From: an uncultured Collinsella sp.
GTDB taxonomy: Bacteria; Actinomycetota; Coriobacteriia; Coriobacteriales; Coriobacteriaceae
DNA length: 5,531 nucleotides
Assembly: GCA_902468695.1 (NCBI GenBank)
Contig: CABQZS010000011.1
Span: 1-5,531 of the forward strand
Direction of reading: 5' to 3'
Shown: in pieces, positions 1 to 5,072 of the stretch
Layout: every line of letters begins with the position of its first letter
How positions within the stretch are numbered: position 1 is the stretch's first letter
Position numbers and translations under genes: made by a program
The notes under the pieces: model-generated
Seen by the model: the letters and a program-made list of their open reading frames with translations, nothing else
Told to the model about the DNA's origin: nothing
The model's database searches: none

Positions 1-2
1 CC

Positions 3-926
3 ATGGCAAACGTTCTTGTCTTTGGTCACCAGAACCCCGATAACGACGCCATCATGAGCGCCGTCGTCCTGTCCCAGCTGCTCAACCAGGTTGAGTATGC
101 CGGCAACACCTACGAGGCCTGCGCCCTTGGTCAGCTTCCGGCCGAGTCCGCCAAGCTGCTCGCCGACGCCGGCATCGCCGAGCCCCGCGTGATCGAGTCC
201 GTCGAGGCCGGCCAGCTCGTCGTCCTCACCGACCACAACGAGTCCGCCCAGTCCGTCGCCGGCCTTAAGGACGCCACGGTCTTTGGCGTTGTCGATCATC
301 ACCGCATCGGCGACTTCGAGACCGCCGGCCCGCTGCACTACATCTGCCTGCCCTGGGGCTCCAGCTGCACCATCGTCACCAAGCTCGCCGGCGTGCTCGG
401 CGTTGAGCTTTCCGACGTTCAGGCCAAGCTGCTGCTCTCGGCCATGATGACCGATACGCTCATGCTCAAGAGCCCCACCACCACCGATGTCGACCGCGTC
501 GTCGCCGCCAAGCTCGGCGAGCAGGTGGGCGTCGACCCGGTCAAGTTTGGCATGGAGGTCTTCCTCACCCGTCCGTCCGGCTCCTTCACTGCTGCCGAGA
601 TGGTCGGCAACGACATCAAGATGTTTGAGCCCGCTGGCAAGAAGCTGCTCATCGGCCAGTACGAGACTGTCGACAAGACCCGCGCACTCGGCATGATCGA
701 CGAGATTCGCGAGGCCATGCGCGCCTACGCCGCCGAGAAGGGTGCTGACGGCATCGTCCTGTGCATCACCGACATCATGGAGGAGGGCTCGCAGGTCCTG
801 CTCGAGGGCGAGACCGAGGCCGCTCAGAAGGGCCTGGGCATTGCCGACGAGCACGACGGCGTCTGGATGCCGGGCGTCCTCTCCCGTAAGAAGCAGGTCG
901 CTGCCCCCATCATGGCCGCCTGCTAG
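3..926 (+). CDS. ppaC: Manganese-dependent inorganic pyrophosphatase (family II, DHH superfamily)
   Basis: Hydrolyses pyrophosphate to two phosphates in the cytoplasm, pulling nucleic-acid, protein and lipid synthesis forward. The 307 residues match the usual family II length of about 305-310. The N-terminal DHH domain carries the metal ligands in family order: H9, D13 and D15 in FGHQNPDND, D77 in LTDHNE, D98-H99-H100 in VVDHH, and D151 in MTDTLMLKSP. The C-terminal DHHA2 domain ends with the substrate-binding SRKKQ signature (294-298). It aligns from memory almost end to end with the Bacillus subtilis enzyme. The start is the natural family start, but only two bases precede it, so its ribosome binding site and promoter lie outside the window. 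One small oddity is N14, where the B. subtilis enzyme has T (NPDTD). The gene is closed by its own terminator and appears to be the last or only gene of its unit. Confidence 0.97.
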   Translation: MANVLVFGHQNPDNDAIMSAVVLSQLLNQVEYAGNTYEACALGQLPAESAKLLADAGIAEPRVIESVEAGQLVVLTDHNESAQSVAGLKDATVFGVVDHHRIGDFETAGPLHYICLPWGSSCTIVTKLAGVLGVELSDVQAKLLLSAMMTDTLMLKSPTTTDVDRVVAAKLGEQVGVDPVKFGMEVFLTRPSGSFTAAEMVGNDIKMFEPAGKKLLIGQYETVDKTRALGMIDEIREAMRAYAAEKGADGIVLCITDIMEEGSQVLLEGETEAAQKGLGIADEHDGVWMPGVLSRKKQVAAPIMAAC

Positions 927-945
927 GTTTAGTTGACCAAACGCC

Positions 946-985
946 ACGACCGGATCGCGGACGCCCCGCGCTCCGGTCGTTTTTT
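946..985 (+). terminator. Intrinsic terminator after the pyrophosphatase gene
   Basis: A 9-bp outer stem (946-954 ACGACCGGA with 972-980 TCCGGTCGT) is followed, after a single T/C mismatch, by a 5-bp GC inner stem (956-960 CGCGG with 966-970 CCGCG) closing a 5-nt loop. A run of six T ends it (980-985). It starts 19 nt after the stop codon and is a textbook Rho-independent terminator. Confidence 0.93.
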
Positions 986-1073
986 ATGCACGTCGCCGCG
1001 TCGTCTCCGGGACAGGCGTGCCCGTGCCGTTGAGCAAATAATGTTCAACCTGTGGTTCCGCTTTTCGGTCACG

Positions 1074-1094
1074 CCTGCGTGCTTGTCGTGCAGG
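1074..1094 (+). other. Leader hairpin upstream of nhaA
   Basis: CCTGCGTG (1074-1081) can pair with CGTGCAGG (1087-1094) around the 5-nt loop CTTGT. This gives eight pairs, two of them G-U wobbles. It lies 30 nt before the terminator-like hairpin of the nhaA leader. No convincing sigma-70-type promoter was found in 986-1123. The best -10-like string is TAGGCT at 1096-1101, which lacks a partner -35, so it is uncertain whether this hairpin is transcribed as part of the nhaA leader. Confidence 0.4.
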
Positions 1095-1123
1095 GTAGGC
1101 TAGATGCAAGCGTAATACGTTAG

Positions 1124-1160
1124 AGCGCGGCGCCGCCACTTGGGCGGGCCGTGCTTTTTT
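1124..1160 (+). terminator. Terminator-like hairpin in the nhaA leader (possible attenuator)
   Basis: AGCGCGGC (1124-1131) pairs with GCCGTGCT (1148-1155) with one G-U pair. After a bulged G1132, CCGCC (1133-1137) pairs with GGCGG (1143-1147) around the loop ACTTG. A tract of six T follows (1155-1160). This is a full intrinsic terminator only 34 nt before the nhaA start codon and 140 nt after the strong pyrophosphatase terminator. It could attenuate nhaA, end a short RNA made from 986-1123, or act as a back-up terminator for the upstream gene. Confidence 0.75.
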
Positions 1161-1163
1161 AAG

Positions 1164-1187
1164 ACGGGAGCTTTCCCGTGAAAGGAG
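1164..1187 (+). promoter_or_regulatory. Hairpin next to the nhaA ribosome binding site, with an alternative fold
   Basis: ACGGGA (1164-1169) pairs perfectly with TCCCGT (1174-1179) around a GCTT loop and ends one base before GAAAGGAG, leaving that ribosome binding site (AAAGGAG, 1181-1187, 6 nt before the ATG) open. A competing 5-bp stem, CTTTC (1171-1175) with GAAAG (1180-1184) around CCGT, would cover part of the site. The two stems share bases 1174-1175 and cannot form together. The pairing is visible in the sequence; a switching role is inferred. Confidence 0.45.
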
Positions 1188-1193
1188 CCGCCC

Positions 1194-2552
1194 ATGGCAG
1201 CAACTGAGCAGCTGTTCAACGTTCGTGAGCGCAAGCGTTTTGAGCGCCACGACATTTGGGAGCGCATCGCCGAGAACGGCACGATTTCCGCCGCCGTCAT
1301 GGTCTTCGCCGCCATCGCCGCCGTCGTTTGCGCCAACACCGATGCCTACGAGGTCATCCATCACTTTTTGGAGACCCCGCTGTATGTGGGCCTGGGCAAC
1401 CTTACGGCCGGTCTCACCGTTGAGCTTTTCGTCAACGACTTCCTCATGGCGATTTTCTTTTTGCTGGTGGGCATTGAGCTCAAGTATGAGATGACGGTCG
1501 GCGAGCTCAAAAACCCGCGCCAGGCCATGCTTCCCATGCTGGCGGCCGTGGGCGGCGTCGTCGTTCCCGCCTGCATCTATCTGATCTTTAACCATGCCGG
1601 CGCGCACAACGGCTGGGCCATTCCCATGGCAACCGATATTGCCTTTGCGCTGGGCGTGCTGTCGCTTTTGGGCAATCGCGTGCCCAACGGCGTGCGCGTG
1701 TTCTTCTCGACGCTCGCCATCGCCGACGACCTCATTTCCATCGCCGCCATCGCCATCTTCTACGGTCAGAGCCCCAATCCGTTTTGGTTGGGCGCCGCCG
1801 CGCTGGTGACCTGCGCGCTCGTGTGGCTCAACAAGACGCAGCATTACCGCCTTGCCCCGTATTCGGTACTGGGTCTGCTGCTGTGGTTCTGCATGTTCAA
1901 GAGCGGCGTACATGCCACGCTTGCTGGCGTCATCTTGGCCTTTACCATCCCGGCCAAGTGCGGCGTCAAGCTTGATAGCCTCACCGATTGGTTGGGCGAG
2001 TGCCTGCCGCTGCTCGACGACCGCTACGACGACGAGGCGCACATCTTGGGCCAGCATGACTTTACCGTTTCGACCACCAAGGTCGAGCGCGTCATGCACC
2101 GCGTGACCCCGCCGCTCATCCGCATGGAGCGTCTGATCTCCACGCCGGTCAACTTTGTGATTCTGCCGATCTTTGCGTTCGTGAACGCACAGGTTCGCCT
2201 AGTGGGCGTGGACATGAGCACGCTGCTCACCGACCCGGTGACGCTCGGTGTGTACTTTGGCATGCTGCTGGGCAAGCCGATTGGTATCTTTGGCATGACG
2301 TTTGCCCTGGTTAAGTTTAGGGTCTGCGAGCTGCCGCACAATGTCAACTGGCACATGATCGCCGGTGTGGGCATTCTGGGCGGCATCGGCTTTACCATGT
2401 CGATTCTCATCAGCGGTCTTGCCTTCCCGACGGCCCAGTTTGAGGTTCTGGCCGCCAAGGCCGCTATTCTCGCCGGCTCTGTCACCGCGGCCGTACTTGG
2501 CATGATCTACATGAGTGTGATCTGCAAGCACCCCGCGCCCAAGGACGAGTAA
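1194..2552 (+). CDS. nhaA: NhaA-family Na+/H+ antiporter
   Basis: An inner-membrane protein that exports sodium (or lithium) in exchange for protons, serving pH and sodium homeostasis. The 452 residues show about twelve hydrophobic segments and the NhaA signatures: ND(81-82)FLMAIFFLLVG, WAIPMATDIAFALG with D148, LAIADDL with the paired cation-binding D178-D179, GKPIG with K361, and GGIGFTMSILISG (396-408). D82, D148, D178, D179 and K361 correspond to E. coli D65, D133, D163, D164 and K300. The protein is some 64 residues longer than E. coli NhaA (388). Most of the extra length is a hydrophilic loop at about 255-310, between segments VIII and IX, rich in D, E and H (275-289), as in other long NhaA proteins of Actinobacteria and Bacteroidetes. 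The ATG start is set by AAAGGAG 6 nt upstream. It stands alone, between a leader hairpin with T-tract and a strong downstream terminator. Confidence 0.96.
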   Translation: MAATEQLFNVRERKRFERHDIWERIAENGTISAAVMVFAAIAAVVCANTDAYEVIHHFLETPLYVGLGNLTAGLTVELFVNDFLMAIFFLLVGIELKYEMTVGELKNPRQAMLPMLAAVGGVVVPACIYLIFNHAGAHNGWAIPMATDIAFALGVLSLLGNRVPNGVRVFFSTLAIADDLISIAAIAIFYGQSPNPFWLGAAALVTCALVWLNKTQHYRLAPYSVLGLLLWFCMFKSGVHATLAGVILAFTIPAKCGVKLDSLTDWLGECLPLLDDRYDDEAHILGQHDFTVSTTKVERVMHRVTPPLIRMERLISTPVNFVILPIFAFVNAQVRLVGVDMSTLLTDPVTLGVYFGMLLGKPIGIFGMTFALVKFRVCELPHNVNWHMIAGVGILGGIGFTMSILISGLAFPTAQFEVLAAKAAILAGSVTAAVLGMIYMSVICKHPAPKDE

Positions 2553-2554
2553 GA

Positions 2555-2588
2555 GCGCGAAAACCGGTTTCAGAACCGATTCGGGCGC
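2555..2588. repeat. Imperfect inverted repeat just after nhaA
   Basis: CGGTT (2565-2569) and AACCG (2574-2578) close a TCAG loop. Outside them CGAA (2558-2561) pairs with TTCG (2580-2583) and GCG (2555-2557) with CGC (2586-2588), with small bulges. It begins 3 nt after the nhaA stop codon and lacks a T-tract, so it looks like an RNA 3'-end stem or a processing or stability element rather than a terminator. A second short stem, GGCGG (2607-2611) with CCGCC (2618-2622), follows. Confidence 0.45.
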
Positions 2589-2642
2589 GTTCAAAATGCG
2601 GACTCGGGCGGTGCTTGCCGCCTGCCAGACACGCCAGTGGTC

Positions 2643-2687
2643 AAAAAACGCCGTTTGTGAGTACTGTCACAAACGGCGTTTCATTTT
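2643..2687. terminator. Strong bidirectional terminator, 15-bp perfect stem
   Basis: The arms 2646-2660 and 2667-2681 are perfect complements of 15 bp around the loop GTACTG. The 5' side starts with a run of six A (2643-2648) and the 3' side ends GTTTCATTTT, so it can stop transcripts from both directions. On the plus strand it closes nhaA, 90 nt after its stop codon. On the minus strand it could be a second stop for the small gene at 2926-3180. Confidence 0.88.
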
Positions 2688-2880
2688 AGGTATGGAAAAT
2701 AATGAACAAAGTTATAAGAACTGTACGTTAATGAGTGATCATCGACTTCCAATTTGGCGCTAGCTGACGGTGATTAGGGAGTTTCAAGTCGAGTTTTGCC
2801 GATTTCGACCAAGAATCGCTGCTACTAAAAAGGCAACAGTACTCATATTTGCCCTTTTTTGGCCACAAGCCCTAAAACAA
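2681..2880. other. AT-rich gene-free island with nested inverted repeats
   Basis: This 200-nt stretch is about 40% GC by hand count, whereas the genes around it are clearly GC-rich. It holds no recognisable gene. An inverted pair TCGACTT (2742-2748) / AAGTCGA (2786-2792) lies inside a wider pair, TGAGTACTGT (2658-2667) / ACAGTACTCA (2836-2845), whose members sit in the loop regions of two terminator-like hairpins. A small stem CGATT (2800-2804) / AATCG (2814-2818) is also present. It could be a transposase-less fold-back (MITE-like) repeat, a decayed insertion, or merely AT-rich spacer DNA. Whether copies occur elsewhere cannot be seen from this window. Confidence 0.45.
2827..2860 (-). terminator. 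Probable terminator of the minus-strand small gene
   Basis: Read on the minus strand, an A-rich lead-in is followed by a GGCAA-type stem, a loop of about 12 nt, then TTGCC and five T. On the plus strand AAAAAGG (2827-2833) pairs with CCTTTTT (2853-2859) and CAA (2834-2836) with TTG (2849-2851), leaving one bulged C at 2852. It lies 66 nt beyond the stop codon of the 84-residue protein. The GC core is weak and the loop large, so efficiency is uncertain. A perfect 10-bp palindrome GCCTCGAGGC (2916-2925) directly follows that stop codon as well. Confidence 0.5.
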
Positions 2881-2925
2881 GTCTCGCCAGGGTCGGGAAG
2901 CGGGCCAAATCGTCGGCCTCGAGGC

Positions 2926-3180
2926 TTATTCCACGGTGCCGTAGACGGCGCCCCAGCCGTGGGCGGCCAAGGCGGAGTTGAGCTGGTCGCAAAGCGATTG
3001 GCGGTCGTAGTAGCCGGGCGGCAAAAGGTTCACGATTTCCATGAGGTCGGGCGCCAGGTCCAAGATTTCGGCCTGTACGATCAGATCCAGGCGGTCGATG
3101 GCGTGGCGGTCATAAAACAGTCCGTCGACCAGGCGCTGCAGGTCGCCGAATTCCTCGGCCTGGAACGATCCGTACTCCAT
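2926..3180 (-). CDS. Small acidic soluble protein of unknown function (84 aa)
   Basis: I do not recognise a named family. The start is taken at the ATG at 3180 because AAGGAGG (3191-3185 on the minus strand) lies 4 nt upstream; a longer version from 3231 (101 aa) has no ribosome binding site. The protein has no signal peptide or membrane segment, is rich in D, E and L, and looks mostly helical. Its most distinctive part is the second half: DLMEIVNLLPPGYY (45-58), then DRQSLCDQLNSAL (59-71) and an aromatic, glycine-rich tail (HGWGAVYGTVE). It has one cysteine, C63. The antisense reading frame is open too, but this frame has the ribosome binding site, a plausible globular composition and typical codon use. 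It is transcribed away from the aminotransferase gene and shares an intergenic control region with it. Confidence 0.8.
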   Translation of the reverse strand: MEYGSFQAEEFGDLQRLVDGLFYDRHAIDRLDLIVQAEILDLAPDLMEIVNLLPPGYYDRQSLCDQLNSALAAHGWGAVYGTVE

Positions 3181-3243
3181 AGTGCCTCCTTGGGCGCTCC
3201 ACGCCGGCATGCGCGGCGATTCGTAATTCATTGCGATGGACTT

Positions 3244-3272
3244 AATCTATCACGGCTTCATAACGTTGCGAC
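3244..3272 (-). promoter_or_regulatory. Possible promoter of the minus-strand small gene
   Basis: On the minus strand TAGATT (3249-3244) matches the -10 consensus at four of six positions. GTCGCA (3272-3267), 17 nt upstream, matches the -35 at three of six. It would give a leader of roughly 55-60 nt before the ATG at 3180 and overlaps the left half of the inverted repeat in front of the aminotransferase gene. This is weak and rests on spacing alone. Confidence 0.3.
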
Positions 3273-3305
3273 GGTGGCGGTCTATACTTAGAAGAATTGC
3301 AACGT
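3263..3305 (+). promoter_or_regulatory. Aminotransferase promoter flanked by an inverted repeat
   Basis: A clear -10 box TATACT (3283-3288) gives an expected start of transcription near 3295 and a leader of about 35 nt. The -35 position (3260-3265, ATAACG) is poor. The perfect inverted pair ACGTTGC (3263-3269) / GCAACGT (3299-3305) brackets the core promoter, centres 36 bp apart, and could be an operator. The -10 and its surroundings (ACGTT, 15 nt, CTATACTT) recur in front of the Tat gene. The gene's ribosome binding site is GAAAGG (3316-3321), 8 nt before the ATG. Confidence 0.6.
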
Positions 3306-3329
3306 ACCGCTTCGTGAAAGGTCGCACCC

Positions 3330-4634
3330 ATGCAGACGATCTACCAGAAGATGGAAACCACCGAACTCGATGCCGCCATCGAGGCGCTCAAGGCCGAGGT
3401 CGCCGAGGTCAAGGCCAAGGGCCTGGCGCTCGACATGGCCCGCGGCAAGCCGTCGCCCTCCCAGGTGGACATCTCTCGACCCATGCTCGATATCCTCAAT
3501 GCCGATGCCGATCTGCACGACGGCAACGTCGACTGCTCCAACTACGGCTGCTTTGAGGGCATTCCCTCGGCACGCAAGCTGGCAGGGGAGTTCCTGGGTT
3601 GCCCCGCCGAGCAGACGCTCGTGCTGGGTTCGTCGAGCTTGCTGATCGAGCACGATATCGCCGGTATGTTCTGGCGTTGCGGCTCATGTGGTAGCGACCC
3701 TTGGGAGGCTTACGAGGCCGCGCACGACGGCAAGAAGGTCAAGTTCCTGTGCCCGGTTCCCGGCTACGACCGCCACTTTGGCATCACCGCCGATCTGGGT
3801 ATCGAGAACGTCCCCGTCGCGATGACCGACAACGGCCCCGACATGGACGAGGTCGAGCGCCTCGTCGCCGCCGACGATTCCATCAAGGGCATCTGGTGCG
3901 TGCCCAAGTATTCCAACCCCACGGGCATCACCTTTAGCGAGGACACTGTGCGCCGCCTGGTCGAGATGCCCACGGCCGCGCCCGATTTCCGCATCTTCTG
4001 GGACAACGCCTACTGCGTGCACGACCTGTACGACGAGACCGACGAGCTCGCCAACATCTTCGATCTTGCCCGCGCGGCGGGCACCGAGGACCGCGTGGTG
4101 GCTTTTGCCTCGACGTCCAAGATCACTTTCCCGGGTGCCGGTATCGGCTTTATCGGTGCGAGCCCCGCGGTTATCGCGGAGTTCTCCAAGCGCCTGAAGG
4201 CCGGCCTCATCAGCGCCGATAAGCTCAACCAACTGCGCCACGTGCGTTTCCTTCCCACCATCGAGGCGGTCAAGGAGCACATGAAAAAGCATGCCGAGTT
4301 TTTGCGCCCGCGCTTTGAGGCCGTTGAGCGCAAGCTCACCGAGGGCCTGGGCGAGACGGGCTGCGCTACCTGGACGCATCCTCGCGGCGGCTACTTTGTG
4401 AGCTTTGATGGTCCCGAGGGCTCGGCCCAAAAGGTCGCCGCGCTTTGTGCCGACCTGGGCGTCAAGCTCACGCCGGCCGGTGCTACCTGGCCCTATGGCA
4501 AGGACCCGCGCGACACCAACATCCGCATCGCGCCGAGCTATCCCACGGTCGAGGACCTGGAGGCCGCGCTCGATGTGCTGGTGCTGGCCGTTAAGCTCGT
4601 CGCTGCCGAGCTTGCGCGTGCCGAGCGCGCCTAA
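3330..4634 (+). CDS. Aspartate-type aminotransferase, MocR-type class I (Aminotran_MocR family)
   Basis: A cytoplasmic PLP enzyme, probably aspartate:2-oxoglutarate aminotransferase, linking oxaloacetate/aspartate and glutamate. The 434 residues resemble Corynebacterium glutamicum AspT (about 426) along their length. Visible signatures are ARGKPS (38-43), NYGCFEGI (71-78), CPVPGYDRHF (141-150), SNPTG with N196, WDNAY with D225 and Y228 (pyridine-nitrogen and ring-oxygen contacts), STSK with the Schiff-base lysine K264, GGYF (353-356), and NIRIAPS with R399, the expected carboxylate-binding arginine. All key residues are present. The ATG at 3330 has GAAAGG 8 nt upstream and precedes an N-terminal amphipathic stretch of the kind seen in the family. 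A 51-nt gap without a T-tract terminator leads to the STAS gene, so read-through is likely. Substrate choice is inferred; other amino donors are possible. Confidence 0.93.
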   Translation: MQTIYQKMETTELDAAIEALKAEVAEVKAKGLALDMARGKPSPSQVDISRPMLDILNADADLHDGNVDCSNYGCFEGIPSARKLAGEFLGCPAEQTLVLGSSSLLIEHDIAGMFWRCGSCGSDPWEAYEAAHDGKKVKFLCPVPGYDRHFGITADLGIENVPVAMTDNGPDMDEVERLVAADDSIKGIWCVPKYSNPTGITFSEDTVRRLVEMPTAAPDFRIFWDNAYCVHDLYDETDELANIFDLARAAGTEDRVVAFASTSKITFPGAGIGFIGASPAVIAEFSKRLKAGLISADKLNQLRHVRFLPTIEAVKEHMKKHAEFLRPRFEAVERKLTEGLGETGCATWTHPRGGYFVSFDGPEGSAQKVAALCADLGVKLTPAGATWPYGKDPRDTNIRIAPSYPTVEDLEAALDVLVLAVKLVAAELARAERA

Positions 4635-4685
4635 CGCGCGGCTTCCCGTACTATCCGCACTTTCGATACGTAAAGGAGCGTATAC

Positions 4686-5000
4686 ATGGATTTGGGTATT
4701 TCCACCAACCCCACGCCAGAGCTCTACACCATTAAGGTAACCGGCGAGATCGATATCTCTAACGCCGATAGCCTGCGCAATGCCATCGACCTGGCGCTCG
4801 AGCAGCCCACCGAGGCCGTTGAGCTCGATTTTGCCCAGGTGAGCTACATTGATTCGACGGGCATTGGCGTGCTCGTGGGCGCCGCACACCACGCGGTCGA
4901 CCACGGCAAGCGCTTTAGCTGCACCAATGTGCAGCCCCCGGTGATGCGCGTGGTCCAGCTGTTGGGTGTCGACCAGGAGATTTCGATCACCGCTGCATAA
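4686..5000 (+). CDS. STAS-domain protein, anti-sigma factor antagonist (SpoIIAA/RsbV type)
   Basis: The 104 residues form one STAS domain, the usual length for anti-anti-sigma factors. Typical parts are the N-terminal strand and VTGEIDISNADSLRNAI (18-34), then VELDFAQVSYIDSTGIGVLV (45-64). S57 in YIDSTGIG sits where the SpoIIAA/RsbV proteins are phosphorylated by their partner kinase. Family knowledge says the unphosphorylated form binds the anti-sigma factor/kinase and frees a sigma factor. No kinase, phosphatase or sigma factor gene is next to it here, so its partner is unknown and it may act in another STAS-dependent circuit. The ATG is supported by AAAGGAG (4672-4678), 7 nt upstream. It lies 51 nt after the aminotransferase. 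A weak -10-like TACTAT (4649-4654) has no -35, so co-transcription with the aminotransferase is the simpler reading. Confidence 0.92.
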   Translation: MDLGISTNPTPELYTIKVTGEIDISNADSLRNAIDLALEQPTEAVELDFAQVSYIDSTGIGVLVGAAHHAVDHGKRFSCTNVQPPVMRVVQLLGVDQEISITAA

Positions 5001-5044
5001 TCTTTGCCCCCAAAAGGGCGTGCTGTTTGGCATATGTTTGTGAT

Positions 5045-5072
5045 GCGCTCGGACGTTTTGGCGTCCGGGCGC
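5045..5072. repeat. 11-bp-arm inverted repeat abutting the Tat gene -10 box
   Basis: GCGCTCGGACG (5045-5055) and CGTCCGGGCGC (5062-5072) are complementary at ten of eleven positions (the eleventh would be G-U in RNA) around TTTTGG. The right arm ends exactly where TATACT begins. No T-tract follows, so it is a poor terminator for the STAS gene. It covers the -35 position and spacer of the Tat promoter, which fits an operator better. Between the STAS stop and this repeat there is only a weak 4-bp stem (5006-5009 / 5016-5019). Confidence 0.55.

Noticed and set aside
986..1033. A 15-codon ORF starting at ATG 986
   Set aside because: It starts directly on the T-tract of the pyrophosphatase terminator and has no ribosome binding site.
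994..1132. CGCCGCG (994-1000) as an anti-terminator partner of CGCGGCG (1126-1132)
   Set aside because: Only 7 bp of pure G/C, expected often in this DNA, and it would need the transcript to start within the upstream terminator.
984..2099. A 371-codon open frame on the minus strand across the front of nhaA
   Set aside because: It is antisense to a well-supported NhaA coding region, it would run through the terminator-like hairpin, and its R/H/G/A-rich sequence looks like a frame shadow.
2926..3231. The longer 101-residue version of the minus-strand protein
   Set aside because: The ATG at 3231 has no ribosome binding site, whereas the internal ATG at 3180 has AAGGAGG 4 nt upstream; the extra 17 residues look like translated leader.
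2770..3291. A 173-codon plus-strand frame starting at a GTG in the AT-rich island
   Set aside because: No ribosome binding site of note; its second half is exactly antisense to the small minus-strand gene, which has a strong AAGGAGG site and more natural composition.
4626..4640. CGCGC / GCGCG stem around the aminotransferase stop codon as a terminator
   Set aside because: Only 5 bp and no T-tract follows; simple GC alternation explains it.
5006..5019. GCCC / GGGC stem after the STAS gene as a terminator
   Set aside because: Four base pairs and no T-tract; too weak to call.
3684..5033. A 449-codon open frame on the minus strand across most of the aminotransferase and all of the STAS gene
   Set aside because: It is antisense to two genes with clear family signatures, has no domain I recognise, and has a composition typical of the antisense frame of GC-rich genes, where third-position bias removes stop codons.
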